From the NCBI GenBank assembly GCA_013816245.1, contig JACDEU010000009.1:1-64000 (forward strand): a stretch of 64,000 nucleotides of DNA. The letters run 5' to 3'. Origin of the DNA: Actinomycetota bacterium. Its GTDB lineage: Bacteria; Actinomycetota; Thermoleophilia; Gaiellales; Gaiellaceae. Position numbers and translations under genes: made by a program. The notes below the pieces were generated by a model. That model saw only the letters and a list, made by a program, of their open reading frames with translations, made no database searches and was not told the DNA's origin. Position 1 is the first letter of the stretch. Every line of letters starts with the position of its first letter. Of this stretch, positions 1 through 9,063 are shown one piece after another.

Positions 1-1002
1 CACTTCACGTTTGTCTTGCAGTCCCGCGGAGTTGCTCGGTGCGACCTCGGAGACGTTGAACAAGGCTTGACGGATCTTCGTGAAGGGCTGCGGTTGTCGC
101 TAGAGGAAGGATTTGTCCGGAACGCTGGAGTTGGCTATAGCAACCTCGGCTGCTATGTCTGGCTGATCGACGGTGCGGAAGCCGGCCTCGCGATTCACGA
201 GGCTGGAATCGCCTTCGACGAGCGACGAGGGGCACAGGGGAACCGGCACTGGAAGATCGCCGAAACCACCTGGATGCTCTACGACCTCGGCCGCTGGGAT
301 GAAGTATTGGAGGCGACGGACCGTTCGCTGGCGTTTGCCGGTTCTTCCACGGGCCAGCTCCGCCTCGTCGCACTGCCGTACAAGACCCAGGTGCTCGTGC
401 GCCGGGGCAAGATCGCCGAAGCGGCCGCTCTCGTCGAGGAGTTCGTCCCGCTGGCGCGTGATGCACGTGACGCACAGGTCCTCGTTCCGGCTCTTGCCGT
501 GGCCGCCCTCGTCGAGCAGGCGCGTGGCGATCTTTCAGCTGCCATGGGCTTCGTCGACGAGTTCGAACAGGCCACTCGAGAGTTCGCGGACTTCCACCGG
601 ACGCACTTCCTCGATGAGCTCGCCCCCATCTGCGTCGAGGCGGGAGAGCTGGATTCGGTAAGCAAGGTTGTAGACAGCGTTCGGATGACGGCCGGCCGCG
701 CAGGCCATTCGCTCGTCGGAGCCCAAGCAGTGCTAGCGGAGGCGGACGGGGAACCACAGGCGGCGCTCGTCTTGTTCGAGGAAGCAGCGAGGCGTTGGAG
801 CGAGTACGGAAATGTGCTGGGTCATGCGCTGGCACTGCTCGGTTCGGCACGCTGCCTGCTTGCGCTCGGGCGAAGGGCCGAGGCGACTCCGGTGTTGCAT
901 CAGGCGCGTGACATCTTTGCCAGGCTCGAGGCCGCACCGGCAATCGCCGAGATAGACGCGCTGCTCGGAGATCAGCCCGCGACCGCACGGGCGGCGAAGT
1001 AG
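1..1002 (+). CDS. TPR-repeat C-terminal part of a large regulator (5' end outside window)
   Basis: The frame is open to the first base of the window, so this is the 3' part of a longer gene. The visible 333 residues are Ala/Leu/Glu-rich helical pairs of TPR/MalT type and end in a repeat with ALALLGSARCLLALGRRAEA. No catalytic motif is visible. The same kind of repeat forms the C-terminus of the cyclase-ATPase at 10347-13658, so I infer a related signal-transduction ATPase or LuxR/cyclase-type regulator whose ATPase domain lies upstream. It ends convergently with the next gene, overlapping by 31 bases. TPR character is fairly sure; the identity of the full protein is not. Confidence 0.65.
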   Translation, partial: HFTFVLQSRGVARCDLGDVEQGLTDLREGLRLSLEEGFVRNAGVGYSNLGCYVWLIDGAEAGLAIHEAGIAFDERRGAQGNRHWKIAETTWMLYDLGRWDEVLEATDRSLAFAGSSTGQLRLVALPYKTQVLVRRGKIAEAAALVEEFVPLARDARDAQVLVPALAVAALVEQARGDLSAAMGFVDEFEQATREFADFHRTHFLDELAPICVEAGELDSVSKVVDSVRMTAGRAGHSLVGAQAVLAEADGEPQAALVLFEEAARRWSEYGNVLGHALALLGSARCLLALGRRAEATPVLHQARDIFARLEAAPAIAEIDALLGDQPATARAAK

Positions 1003-2204
1003 CCGGCCGGCGGATCGCGCAAACCGAGAATCGACTGGTCGAGCGTCGCCACGAGCTGCGCGCGGTCTCCGTGCATCAGCGTTTCGACCAGGGTGCGACG
1101 AATGACATCGGCTTCGGGATCGCCAGCGAGTCGGTCCTGGAGCTCCGCGCGTGCGCGCGGCGTGTCGCCCAGGAGGATGGCTCCGCGAACTGCGGCGGCC
1201 CAGAGGCCGTCTCTGCCGCCGAGGAGCGCCGCCAGCGACTCGCGCAGCTGTTCTGACTGAAACGGGCCGTCCTGGAAGAGCGAGAGCTCCCAGCGGTCGA
1301 GGGCTTCGCTCAGCTCCGGGTCCTCGTCTGCGAGCGCGAGGCGTGGAAGCAAATCGGCTGCCAGGCCCGCGCGGAACGAGTCGAGCCGGGCCGGCTCACC
1401 GGAGGGCTGTGTTGAGGCGATCGGAAGCACCGGCCGTACGCCGTAGGGACGCCAGTCGAGCCGTTCGAACAGCACGGGGCCTGCCGCGATCGGCGCCGCA
1501 GTCGCAAGTCGGATCGCGGTGACCGCGTCCGCAAATTCGCCGGGTGCATCGGGCGGCTCGGTCGCGCCCGTCTCGAGTGAGCGTTCGAGCTCGAGCACGT
1601 TGAGGCGGTCGGGCTCACGTCCGAAATCCGCAGGCAGAAGTCCGTTCGCCTCCGGCCAGAGCTTCGCCAGCTCGCCGGTTGCAGCCGCACGGATGCGGAT
1701 GCCGTTGCCGAGCTCGATCGTCGCTCCACCGGTGGTGATTCCGATCAACGGCGCGACGGCGCCGTACTGATGGCCCTCGCCGAAGAGCGAGCTTTCGAGC
1801 TCGACGTACGCGCGGTCGAACGCGGCATCGTCCCAATCGAAACCGCCGCACGACTCGGCTGTGCTCATCAGGAGCGGCAGCAGAACGCTGCCGAAGAGCG
1901 CCTCGTGCTCGTCTGCGCGCGGGCCTGCATGTGCGCGCGCGAAGATCGCGGCTGCAGGCTCCCGTCGGAGCTCGTCGACGGCGAGCTCTGCATCCGGTCG
2001 TCTGCGCAGCGAGTGCGCGTGCGACTCGATGAACGGCTTGACGAGGGGTCTGTACTCGTAGAGCGCGGGCCGGTCGTAGGAGCTGTGCTCCTCGAAGGCG
2101 AACGGGAGATCGGCGCCGCGTTCGAGCTCTTGCAGGAGCGCACGGAACGAGCCGAGCGCAAAGGCCCTCAGGGACTCGTGAAGCTGTGGAGCGCGCACGA
2201 TCAC
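972..2204 (-). CDS. Conserved hypothetical protein (about 410 aa)
   Basis: I do not recognise the family. The protein is soluble, acidic and Ala/Leu-rich, with no signal peptide or membrane segment. It has one well-ordered central block (GAVAPLIGITTGGATIELG) and a helical C-terminal half that could be repeat-like. The frame continues upstream inside nei, but that part is antisense-like shadow. GTG at 2204 or 2198, just after the nei stop at 2213, is the likely start. It is co-directional with nei 8 bases downstream of it and probably co-transcribed. No function is proposed. Confidence 0.6.
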   Translation of the reverse strand: MIVRAPQLHESLRAFALGSFRALLQELERGADLPFAFEEHSSYDRPALYEYRPLVKPFIESHAHSLRRRPDAELAVDELRREPAAAIFARAHAGPRADEHEALFGSVLLPLLMSTAESCGGFDWDDAAFDRAYVELESSLFGEGHQYGAVAPLIGITTGGATIELGNGIRIRAAATGELAKLWPEANGLLPADFGREPDRLNVLELERSLETGATEPPDAPGEFADAVTAIRLATAAPIAAGPVLFERLDWRPYGVRPVLPIASTQPSGEPARLDSFRAGLAADLLPRLALADEDPELSEALDRWELSLFQDGPFQSEQLRESLAALLGGRDGLWAAAVRGAILLGDTPRARAELQDRLAGDPEADVIRRTLVETLMHGDRAQLVATLDQSILGLRDPPAGYFAARAVAG

Positions 2205-2212
2205 AAGTTGGC

Positions 2213-2968
2213 TTACGCCGTCTTCGGTTCCTCTCCTTTCTGGCACTGAGGGCACCAGTAGGCCATGCGGGCGTCGTCGCCCTGCGGCCACGACTCGATC
2301 TTCGCCCCGCAGCGCGGGCAGGGACGGCCCTTGCGCCGATATGCCTGCGCGCTCCCGGCCATGTCGTCGAGGCGGCCGCGCATCAAGCGGTGCGCTGCTT
2401 CGAGGGTCGCGCGGAGATCGGCGTCGGTGACTTCCGTGAGGCGACGCCACGGCGAGACGCGCGCGTGCCAGAGCGACTCTGCCTTCCACAGGTTGCCGAT
2501 GCCGGCGACGAGGCGCTGGTCGAGCAGGGCGTCGCCGACCTGCCGTTGCTGGTTTTCGGCGCGGAACCGCTCTCGCATGGTGTCGTAGTCGGGAGGCTCG
2601 GCGATGATGTCCGGGCCGAGGCGTTTCGCGACTCCCTTGTCGAGCTCGAGCACTGCGCCGTTGAACATCGCACCGACGTACTCGTCACCGCGGAGGACGA
2701 GCCAGGGTTGACCGAAGATCGGCGCATCGCGGCGAAGGACGAGCCAGCGTCCCTTCATGCGCAAGTGGCTACGGAGAACGACTCCGCCCTCGAAGCGGAG
2801 CAGGAGGTTCTTGCCGATCGCCTCGACCTGCTCGAGCCGGCGGCCGTCCAAGCGCGGCGCGAGCTGCTTCACCGCGGCCCGCGGGTGCGGGGTCTCGACC
2901 TCGAGCTGCTGTCCTACGAGCACCTGCAGGCGACGGGCGGCGCGATGAAGGGCGTCCCCTTCGGGCAT
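2213..2968 (-). CDS. nei: Fpg/Nei family DNA glycosylase/AP lyase (Nei2-like)
   Basis: This is a bifunctional base-excision repair enzyme that removes oxidised pyrimidines and nicks the abasic site. The N-terminus MPEGDALH has the catalytic Pro2/Glu3 and the PEGD(A/S) signature of endonuclease VIII rather than PEL of MutM. The conserved lysine is in IGKNLLL (Lys53), and SHLRMKGRW is present. The helix-two-turn-helix carries the family motif LLDQRLVAGIGN, and the C-terminal zinc finger uses Cys 217, 220, 239 and 242. At 251 residues the length is normal. A TACCCT box lies 6 bases before the ATG, suggesting a leaderless mRNA. In mycobacteria nei sits beside lhr, and here lhr follows about 1.8 kb downstream on the same strand. 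Confidence 0.93.
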   Translation of the reverse strand: MPEGDALHRAARRLQVLVGQQLEVETPHPRAAVKQLAPRLDGRRLEQVEAIGKNLLLRFEGGVVLRSHLRMKGRWLVLRRDAPIFGQPWLVLRGDEYVGAMFNGAVLELDKGVAKRLGPDIIAEPPDYDTMRERFRAENQQRQVGDALLDQRLVAGIGNLWKAESLWHARVSPWRRLTEVTDADLRATLEAAHRLMRGRLDDMAGSAQAYRRKGRPCPRCGAKIESWPQGDDARMAYWCPQCQKGEEPKTA

Positions 2969-2974
2969 GCTGGA

Positions 2975-2980
2975 AGGGTA
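2975..2980 (-). promoter_or_regulatory. Putative -10 box of leaderless nei
   Basis: TACCCT on the minus strand ends 6 bases before the nei ATG (2968), and no Shine-Dalgarno sequence is present. The same spacing recurs before many genes here. No clear -35 is visible. Confidence 0.4.
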
Positions 2981-3354
2981 TGTCGCCTCGCCTTCGTGCC
3001 GCAGCTGCCGGCGCCGCTGCAGCGGTCGTCTGGGGACTGCAAGAACCGCTCGATCAGCGGGTCTTCGGTTGCGACTACTCAGACGTGGCGTTTCTCGGTC
3101 GCGGGCGGCGTTCCGTGGGTTTCGTCGTGCATGCGGTGAACGGCGCCTTGTTCGGAGTGGCGTTCGATGCAGTGCGACAACGGGTGGGGGTCGACGAGCG
3201 GCGACTCGCGCTGACGCTCGCTCTGGCGGAGCACGTCGTACTCTGGCCGTTCATCGGCCTTGTCGACCGCAGCCTGGTCACGAGTCCGGGCGCGTTTGCA
3301 CAGGCGACGTACCGCCATGCACTGTTCGGCGTGATCCTCGGCCGCCTGGCGTAA
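2980..3354 (+). CDS. Small membrane protein, hypothetical
   Basis: This 124-residue Ala/Val-rich protein has an N-terminal hydrophobic segment (about residues 6-20) and further hydrophobic stretches near 48-62, 80-95 and 112-122. It could be a three- or four-helix membrane protein. The ATG is preceded by GGAAGGG, with very short spacing. It is divergent from nei, with the start codons 11 bases apart, so the two promoters must overlap. I do not recognise the family; actinobacterial genomes often carry similar short unknown membrane proteins. Confidence 0.6.
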   Translation: MSPRLRAAAAGAAAAVVWGLQEPLDQRVFGCDYSDVAFLGRGRRSVGFVVHAVNGALFGVAFDAVRQRVGVDERRLALTLALAEHVVLWPFIGLVDRSLVTSPGAFAQATYRHALFGVILGRLA

Positions 3355-3361
3355 CCGGAAC

Positions 3362-3384
3362 GTGCCAGGGACTGTCCCTGGCAC
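3362..3384. repeat. REP-like palindrome GTGCCAGGGAC/GTCCCTGGCAC
   Basis: A perfect 11-bp inverted repeat around one central base lies just after a stop codon and directly upstream of the F420-type oxidoreductase. A variant with the same outer arms occurs at 37627-37645, so this is a dispersed palindromic element rather than a one-off terminator. No T-run follows. Confidence 0.7.
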
Positions 3385-3387
3385 ACG

Positions 3388-3393
3388 TACGAT
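3388..3393 (+). promoter_or_regulatory. Putative -10 box, leaderless start at 3400
   Basis: TACGAT ends 6 bases before the GTG at 3400, with no Shine-Dalgarno sequence. It lies 4 bases beyond the palindrome at 3362-3384, so that element would occupy the -35/spacer region. Confidence 0.4.
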
Positions 3394-3399
3394 CGAGAC

Positions 3400-3828
3400 G
3401 TGGCTGCGGAATACAGGAGCACGTTCGTCCGACGCCTGGGAAACAGGCTGATCTCGCCACTTGCCCGGCTCGGGCTCGCCGGCAAGCGCATGCACGTCCT
3501 CACCGTTGCCGGGCGGACGACCGGACGGCGGTACTCCACGCCGGTGCAGCTCGTCTTCCACCGCGGAGACCGCTGGCTCGTCGCGCCCTACGGCGAGCGC
3601 CAGTGGGTGCGAAACGCAAGAGCCGCGGGCGAAGTCGAGCTCACACGCGCGCTGCGAACCGAACGCTCACACATCGAGGAGGTCGACGCGCAGACTGCAG
3701 CGCCGATCCTCAGGGACTATCTGAAGAAGACGCCGGTCACAAAGAGCTTCTTCGAAGCCGGCGTTGACGCGCCGCTCGAGGAGTTCGAGGCGGAAGCTTC
3801 CCGGCATGCCGTCTTCAAGCTGGCGTAG
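3400..3828 (+). CDS. Nitroreductase/deazaflavin (F420)-dependent oxidoreductase, Ddn-like
   Basis: This single-domain split-barrel flavoprotein of 142 residues matches the Ddn/FDOR-B family that uses reduced F420 in actinobacteria. The diagnostic stretch is HVLTVAGRTTGRRYSTPVQ, followed by RWLVAPYGERQWVRNARAAG, where the loop contacts the deazaflavin phosphate. The start is GTG 3400, supported by a TANNNT box. Length and motifs are complete. The substrate cannot be deduced. Presence of this family implies F420 biosynthesis elsewhere in the genome. Family assignment is firm. Confidence 0.88.
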   Translation: MAAEYRSTFVRRLGNRLISPLARLGLAGKRMHVLTVAGRTTGRRYSTPVQLVFHRGDRWLVAPYGERQWVRNARAAGEVELTRALRTERSHIEEVDAQTAAPILRDYLKKTPVTKSFFEAGVDAPLEEFEAEASRHAVFKLA

Positions 3829-3875
3829 GGCGCCCCGAAGAACGCCCTACGCCCCTGCGGTGGGTCCCGCAAGCC

Positions 3876-4340
3876 TCAGACGGCGACCTTCTCCTGCCGC
3901 ACGCGCCGGACGCCGAACACCAGCAGTGCGGTGCAGAGTGCGACCACGATCCCGCCCGCAACTCCGATGCTCGCCGCACCCCAGTCGAAGCCGGTTGAGC
4001 TGCTCGTTGCGGCGCCGGGCTGCCGGTACGCTTGCGCGAGCGCCTGCCAGCGCTGGCCCATCGCATCCAGCGCCTGCTGCGTGTAGAAGCTGGCCGCCGG
4101 CCGATTCGACCGCTTCGCGTACGCCTGAGCCATTGCCTGTAGCCGTAGACCATCGGCCTTCAGGCCCTGCTGCGTGTAGCCGCTCATCTCCTGGTAGCGC
4201 TGCGCGATCCCCTGGAGACGGAGGCCGTCTGCCTTCAGGCCTTGGGGCGTGGAGCCTGCCGCGTTCGCCGTGCCGCTCGACAGAGCGGCGACGAGGAAGA
4301 CGAGGCCGACGAACCGGCTGATTGTGTTCTTCGAAGTCAT
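3876..4340 (-). CDS. Secreted/membrane-anchored repeat protein, hypothetical
   Basis: The start is ATG 4340, preceded by GGAGGGCAAG, a good Shine-Dalgarno; an earlier in-frame start lacks one. The 154-residue protein has a signal peptide (about residues 1-28, ending SGTANA-AG), two near-identical repeats built on QGLKADGLRLQ and a third diverged copy (QALDAMGQRWQALAQAY). A C-terminal membrane helix (about 120-142) is followed by basic residues. This suggests export with C-terminal membrane anchoring and a short helical repeat outside the cell. I do not recognise a named family. Confidence 0.7.
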   Translation of the reverse strand: MTSKNTISRFVGLVFLVAALSSGTANAAGSTPQGLKADGLRLQGIAQRYQEMSGYTQQGLKADGLRLQAMAQAYAKRSNRPAASFYTQQALDAMGQRWQALAQAYRQPGAATSSSTGFDWGAASIGVAGGIVVALCTALLVFGVRRVRQEKVAV

Positions 4341-4507
4341 CTTGCCCTCCTGGTTTCTGCGAGCGGCCCAGCGCCGCTCATTCGCCAAGAAGACGGCATG
4401 CCGGTCACTCCGAGCGCATTTCCCGCCCAGGATCCAGCCATTCGAGCGGTAATTCGGCGGTAATTTCGCACGCTAGGCATCCGCAGACCCCGGTGCTACG
4501 GTCGTTC

Positions 4508-4759
4508 ACTCCTGCCGGCGTCTGGATAGCGAACCCGCGGAACGGCACGGTCACCTGGATCGACCCGAAGACGCTTCGGATCATCGAGGCGATAGGGCTC
4601 GGAGCGGGTGCGATCGAGATCGCAACGGGCGGCGGAGGCGTCGGCGAGGTACTGAAGGTCGACCCGAGCAGTGGCACGATCACCAAGAGAATTCGCGTCG
4701 GAGGTAACCCCTGGGGAATGGCTTTCGGCGCAGGCCGCCTCTGGGTAACGGTCGACTAA
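4508..4759 (+). pseudogene. Remnant of a YVTN/NHL-type beta-propeller protein
   Basis: Translation gives about 83 residues of beta-propeller blades (AGVWIANPRNGTVTWID, then GNPWGMAFGAGRLWVTVD) and a stop. Such blades normally occur as many copies in a 300+ residue protein, often after a kinase or transcription-factor domain. No start codon with coding character precedes them: bases 4341-4507 give non-coding-like sequence in all frames. The remnant ends by overlapping the lhr stop codon. It most likely survives from a deleted gene. The rest of the 4341-4755 gap shows no other gene. Confidence 0.6.
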
Positions 4760-7700
4760 GGCCGCAGCACAGCACGCCGCGGGCCGGCGAGGAAACCGGC
4801 CTCGAGCAGCAGCGGCATGATCTCGGTCTCACCGACCGGCTCGCCGTCGAAGCGTTCGACCGCGAGACGCTTCTTCGTGCTCCCCTTCTTCACGTGCTCG
4901 ACGAGCGCCTTCAGCGCGATACGGAGCCAAGCCTCTTCGGGATCACGCAGTGGGACGAGCGACTTGCCGCCGCGCTCGACGAAGAGCGCCGGCCGACCGC
5001 CGAGCAGCACGACCTGCGCACCGGCAACACGCGCCGCGCGTGCTCCCGCTCGCTTCGGCCACGGCAGGCCCGCGCCGTACGGCTGCGCCGGGTCGGCAGC
5101 GGGCAGCACGAGCGGCTCTGGCTCCTCGTCTTCGCGTGGCCGCAGTTCGCGGAGTCGTTCCACCGCGCCGGGCACCGCGAATTGCGCGCCACCGAGGCCT
5201 TCGACGAAATAGCCGCGTCGGCAGACTCCGAGTGTCTCGAGCACACGCAACTCGCCGTACACCGCGCCGTAACCGCCGGGGATCCCTTCGCCGCGCACGC
5301 CGTCGCGTGTGACGATTCCCTGACGCTCGAGCAGCAGCTCCGCGAGCGCGCGCGCGTCGGGTCGACCGGGGAAGAGCTTGTCGGTGAGCGACCAGCGTCC
5401 CTGCGTCGCCGTGATTCCGGCGGAACGCTGGCGCGAGAAGCGACGCGGCCGTCCACGCTGGCTCGCCTTCGGCGACTGGTAGCGGCGTGCAGCTCGAAGA
5501 GGCGTCCAGGCGTCGTTCATGACCTCACCCGCCCAGACCAGATCCCAGAGAGCAGGGAGCGCGACTTCGGGCTCGAGCCCGGTCGCCGTCACGAGGTCGT
5601 ACCAGAACTCCGCGCTGCGCCCCAGCGCTTCCCTGATCTTGTCGTGCGCCTCGCCTTCAGGGCGAGCCGCCGCAACCGGACGGCCGAGCGCGGGGGCGTC
5701 TTCGCGAAAGAAGACCGCGACGCGGTCGAGCCCGGCGCCGACCCACACCACTTCACCGGACGCGCAGAGCTGGTCGAGCTGCCCCGGGTTGAATCCCGGC
5801 ACTCGGCGCGGCAACACCTCCGACTCCCAGAGCGCAACCGGCAGCGACAGTCCCTGCAGCGGGACCAGCGCTTCGCGCAACGTCGCGCGGCGATCGATGC
5901 CGTGCCAGTGCGGCAGGAAGCGACCGAACGCCGCCTGTTCTGCAGGCTCGACTTCCTTTCGGAGCGCGGCAAGCGACGCGCGGCGCAGGCGGCGCAGCAC
6001 GTCGGGATCGCACCACTCGCGTTCGGTCCCGCCCGGTCGCAGCTCACCTCGGACGAGTTTCTCCTGACGCTCGAGTTTCTGCAGCACCGGTTCGACGTCA
6101 CGGCCGAAGCGTTCGTTCGCCTGCGCAGTCGTGAACGGCCCGCGCCCGCGTGCGTACCGCGACACGAGCTGGTCGAGCGCATCGGGGACGCCTTCGAGGA
6201 AGACCTCGGGCAGACCGCCGGGAGGCATCACGCCCAGTGCATCGCGGTAGCGGCCGGCATCCTCCGCGGCGATCAGACGTTGCTCGTTCGCGAAGCGCAC
6301 GAGCAGCGCGCGCCGCTCGCGTAGCAGTGTCTGGGCGAAGCCCTCGTCGTACTCGCCTTCGCGGAGGTCGCCACGCAGGCGCAGCTGGTCGTGCAGCTGG
6401 TCCGCGTTACGCGGATTGCCGCGCAGTTGTGCTTCGACCTCCTCGAGCGCGCCGGCATCGAGCAGGTCGCGCAGCTCCTCCTGGCCGAGCAGCTCGCGCA
6501 GGAGGTCGCGATCGAGCGACAGCGCCTGCGCTCGCCGCTCGGCGGGGGGAGTGTCGTCCTCGTACATGTACGTCGCGATGTAGTCGAAGAGCAGCGACGC
6601 TGAATACGGGGATGCGGAGGCGGTCTCGACGTCGACGAGATCGAGCTCACGCGTGCGCAACCCGTGCAGGAGCCGCTTCAGCGCAGGCAGGTCGAAGACG
6701 TCCTGCAGGCATTCGCGGTACGTCTCGAGGATGATCGGGAACGATCCGTAGCGGCGCGCGACTTGCAGGAGGCCCTGTGCCTTGAGGCGCTGCTGCCAGA
6801 GCGGCGTGCGCTGGTCCGGGCGGCGGCGCGGGATCAGCAGCGCGCGCGCCGCGTTCTCGCGGAAGCGTGCACCGAAGAGTGCGCTCTGCCCGACCTCCTG
6901 CACGACGAGCTCTTCGATCTCTTCGGGCGAGATCATGATGTCTTCGATGGGCGGCGGCGCGTCGGCGTCCGGGAGGTGCAGCGCGATCCCGTCGTCCGAC
7001 CAGATGGATTGCACCTCGAGGCCGAGCGACTCGCGCAGGCGCGCGGCGAGGGCCAGGGCCCACGGCGCGTGGATGCGCGCGCCGAACGGAGTCAGGATGC
7101 AGAGCCGCCAGTCGCCGATCTCGTCGCGGAAGCGCTCGACGACGACGGTCCGATCGGAAAGAACGGCGCCGGTCGCAGCGGCCTGCTCGTTCAAGAAGGT
7201 CAGCAGGTTGTTCGCGGCGCGCTCGTCTAGTCGGTGCTCGTCCATGAGCCGGGCCAGCGCGACGTCGTGGCTCTGCGCGACCAGTTCGCGCGACGTCTTG
7301 CCGATTGCTTCTCCGAGCTCGTACGGGCGGCCGACGCCCTCCCCTTTCCAGAACGGAACCGCGCCGGGGACGCCCGGTGCGGGCGAGACGAGCACGCGGT
7401 CGCGCGTGATCTCTTCGATCCGCCAGGTCGACGCGCCGAGCAGGAAGGTCTGCCCTGCGCGCGCCTCGTAGACCATCTCCTCGTCGAGCTCGCCGACGCG
7501 TCCGCCGCCATCGACGAGGTGCACGCCGAAGAGACCGCGGTCGGGAATCGTTCCGGCGTTCGTGACTGCGAGACGGCGCACGCCGCTCCGCCCGCGGATC
7601 ACGCCGGCGGTGCGATCCCAGATGATCCGCGGCCGCAGCTCGGCGAACTCGTCGGACGGATAGCGGCCGGCGAGCATGTCGAGCACGTTCTCGAGTTGCG

Positions 7701-9006
7701 CACGCGAAAGGTCGGCGAACGGATACGCGCGGCGGACGAGCTCGTGCAGATCGTCGACGGAGATCTCCTCGTCTGCGGTGATCGCGACGACCTGCTGCGC
7801 GAGCACATCAAGCGGGTTGCGCGGGATGACGGTCTCCTCGATGCCGCCTTCGAGCATGCGCTTGACGACGACGGCCGACTCGAGCAGGTCGGCGCGGAAC
7901 TTCGGGAAGATGCGGCCCTTCGAGACCGCGCCGAGATCGTGGCCTGCACGGCCGACACGCTGCAAGCCGCGCGCGACCGACTTCGGCGACTCCACCTGGA
8001 TGACGAGGTCGACCGCGCCCATGTCGATGCCGAGCTCGAGCGAGGAGGTCGCGACGAGACAGGGAATCTCTCCCGCCTTCAGCAGCTCCTCGATCTCGAC
8101 GCGCTGCTCGCGCGCAAGCGAGCCGTGATGTGCGCGTGCGACCTCTTTCTCGGCTAGCTCGTTGAGCCTCAGTGCAAGTCGTTCGGCGAGACGGCGGTTG
8201 TTAACGAAGACGATCGTCGAACGGTGCTCTTCGACGAGCTCGAGAATCTTGGGGTAGATCGACGGCCAAATCGAGCTCTGCGAGCCTTCGGCGCCGCTCT
8301 CCGGTGCTGCACCCGGTTCACGCATGTCCTCCACCGGCACGACGACCTTCAGGTCGAGCTCTTTCGAGACGCCGGCGTCGACGAGCTGGATCTCCCGTCC
8401 GCCGGAGACGAAGCGGCCGATCTCCTCCATCGGGCGCTGCGTCGCCGAGAGGCCGATGCGCTGGAACGGCTGGTCGACGAGGCGCTCCAGCCGCTCCACG
8501 GACAGGGCGAGGTGCGCGCCGCGCTTCGTGCCGGCAACGGCATGCACCTCGTCGAGGATCAGCGTCTGGACGCCCTTCAGGTTCTCGCGCGCGCGTGAGG
8601 TGAGCAACAGGTAGAGCGACTCGGGTGTCGTGATCAGGATGTCCGGCGGATTGCGGAGCATCTCGGCGCGTTCCTTCTGCGGCGTGTCACCCGTGCGCAC
8701 GCCGATCCGGAGCTCCGACTGCAGCCCGGCCAGCGGGCCGCGGAGGTTCCGCTCGATGTCGTAGTTCAGCGCCTTGAGCGGTGAGACGTAGATCAGGCGC
8801 AGACCCTGGTCGGGCTCCGAGTTGAGTTTGTCGATCCCATAGAGGAAGGCGGCGAGGGTCTTCCCCGAGCCCGTCGGGGCCTGAATCAGGGTGTGGTTGC
8901 CGCTCGCGATGGCGGGCCAGCCGAGCTCTTGCGCAGGGGTCGGCCCGGCGAAGGCCTGGTCGAACCAGGCACGCGTTTTCGGGCTAAAAAAGGTGCGCGG
9001 AACCAC
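4756..9006 (-). CDS. lhr: Lhr-type DEAD/H-box DNA helicase
   Basis: This is a large (about 1416 aa) superfamily 2 3'-5' DNA helicase of the long bacterial Lhr type, implicated in the mycobacterial DNA-damage response. Residues near the N-terminus show PTPAQELGWPAI (Q-motif region), Walker A APTGSGKT, the Walker B variant LDEVHA, and motif III GLSATQRP. Motifs V/VI appear as SLELGIDMGAVDLVIQ and RGLQRVGRAGH. A winged-helix and the Lhr-specific core and C-terminal domains follow, ending in a DUF4145-like basic/acidic tail. I chose GTG 9006 because upstream in-frame sequence overlaps the divergent DUF1326 gene. All motifs are intact; family and function are firm. Confidence 0.93.
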   Translation of the reverse strand: MVPRTFFSPKTRAWFDQAFAGPTPAQELGWPAIASGNHTLIQAPTGSGKTLAAFLYGIDKLNSEPDQGLRLIYVSPLKALNYDIERNLRGPLAGLQSELRIGVRTGDTPQKERAEMLRNPPDILITTPESLYLLLTSRARENLKGVQTLILDEVHAVAGTKRGAHLALSVERLERLVDQPFQRIGLSATQRPMEEIGRFVSGGREIQLVDAGVSKELDLKVVVPVEDMREPGAAPESGAEGSQSSIWPSIYPKILELVEEHRSTIVFVNNRRLAERLALRLNELAEKEVARAHHGSLAREQRVEIEELLKAGEIPCLVATSSLELGIDMGAVDLVIQVESPKSVARGLQRVGRAGHDLGAVSKGRIFPKFRADLLESAVVVKRMLEGGIEETVIPRNPLDVLAQQVVAITADEEISVDDLHELVRRAYPFADLSRAQLENVLDMLAGRYPSDEFAELRPRIIWDRTAGVIRGRSGVRRLAVTNAGTIPDRGLFGVHLVDGGGRVGELDEEMVYEARAGQTFLLGASTWRIEEITRDRVLVSPAPGVPGAVPFWKGEGVGRPYELGEAIGKTSRELVAQSHDVALARLMDEHRLDERAANNLLTFLNEQAAATGAVLSDRTVVVERFRDEIGDWRLCILTPFGARIHAPWALALAARLRESLGLEVQSIWSDDGIALHLPDADAPPPIEDIMISPEEIEELVVQEVGQSALFGARFRENAARALLIPRRRPDQRTPLWQQRLKAQGLLQVARRYGSFPIILETYRECLQDVFDLPALKRLLHGLRTRELDLVDVETASASPYSASLLFDYIATYMYEDDTPPAERRAQALSLDRDLLRELLGQEELRDLLDAGALEEVEAQLRGNPRNADQLHDQLRLRGDLREGEYDEGFAQTLLRERRALLVRFANEQRLIAAEDAGRYRDALGVMPPGGLPEVFLEGVPDALDQLVSRYARGRGPFTTAQANERFGRDVEPVLQKLERQEKLVRGELRPGGTEREWCDPDVLRRLRRASLAALRKEVEPAEQAAFGRFLPHWHGIDRRATLREALVPLQGLSLPVALWESEVLPRRVPGFNPGQLDQLCASGEVVWVGAGLDRVAVFFREDAPALGRPVAAARPEGEAHDKIREALGRSAEFWYDLVTATGLEPEVALPALWDLVWAGEVMNDAWTPLRAARRYQSPKASQRGRPRRFSRQRSAGITATQGRWSLTDKLFPGRPDARALAELLLERQGIVTRDGVRGEGIPGGYGAVYGELRVLETLGVCRRGYFVEGLGGAQFAVPGAVERLRELRPREDEEPEPLVLPAADPAQPYGAGLPWPKRAGARAARVAGAQVVLLGGRPALFVERGGKSLVPLRDPEEAWLRIALKALVEHVKKGSTKKRLAVERFDGEPVGETEIMPLLLEAGFLAGPRRAVLRP

Positions 9007-9063
9007 CCCCTCAGGGTACTTGCGCAGGGGTCTTTGAAAACCGAAGATCGCAGGGTGGGAAAC

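Noticed and set aside
5-988. A 327-codon minus-strand frame
   Set aside because: Shadow of the TPR gene on the plus strand; composition Arg/Pro/Ser-rich with no motif.
4894-6324. A 476-codon plus-strand frame opposite lhr
   Set aside because: It lies fully inside the helicase gene, whose motifs are intact; no domain or start signal.
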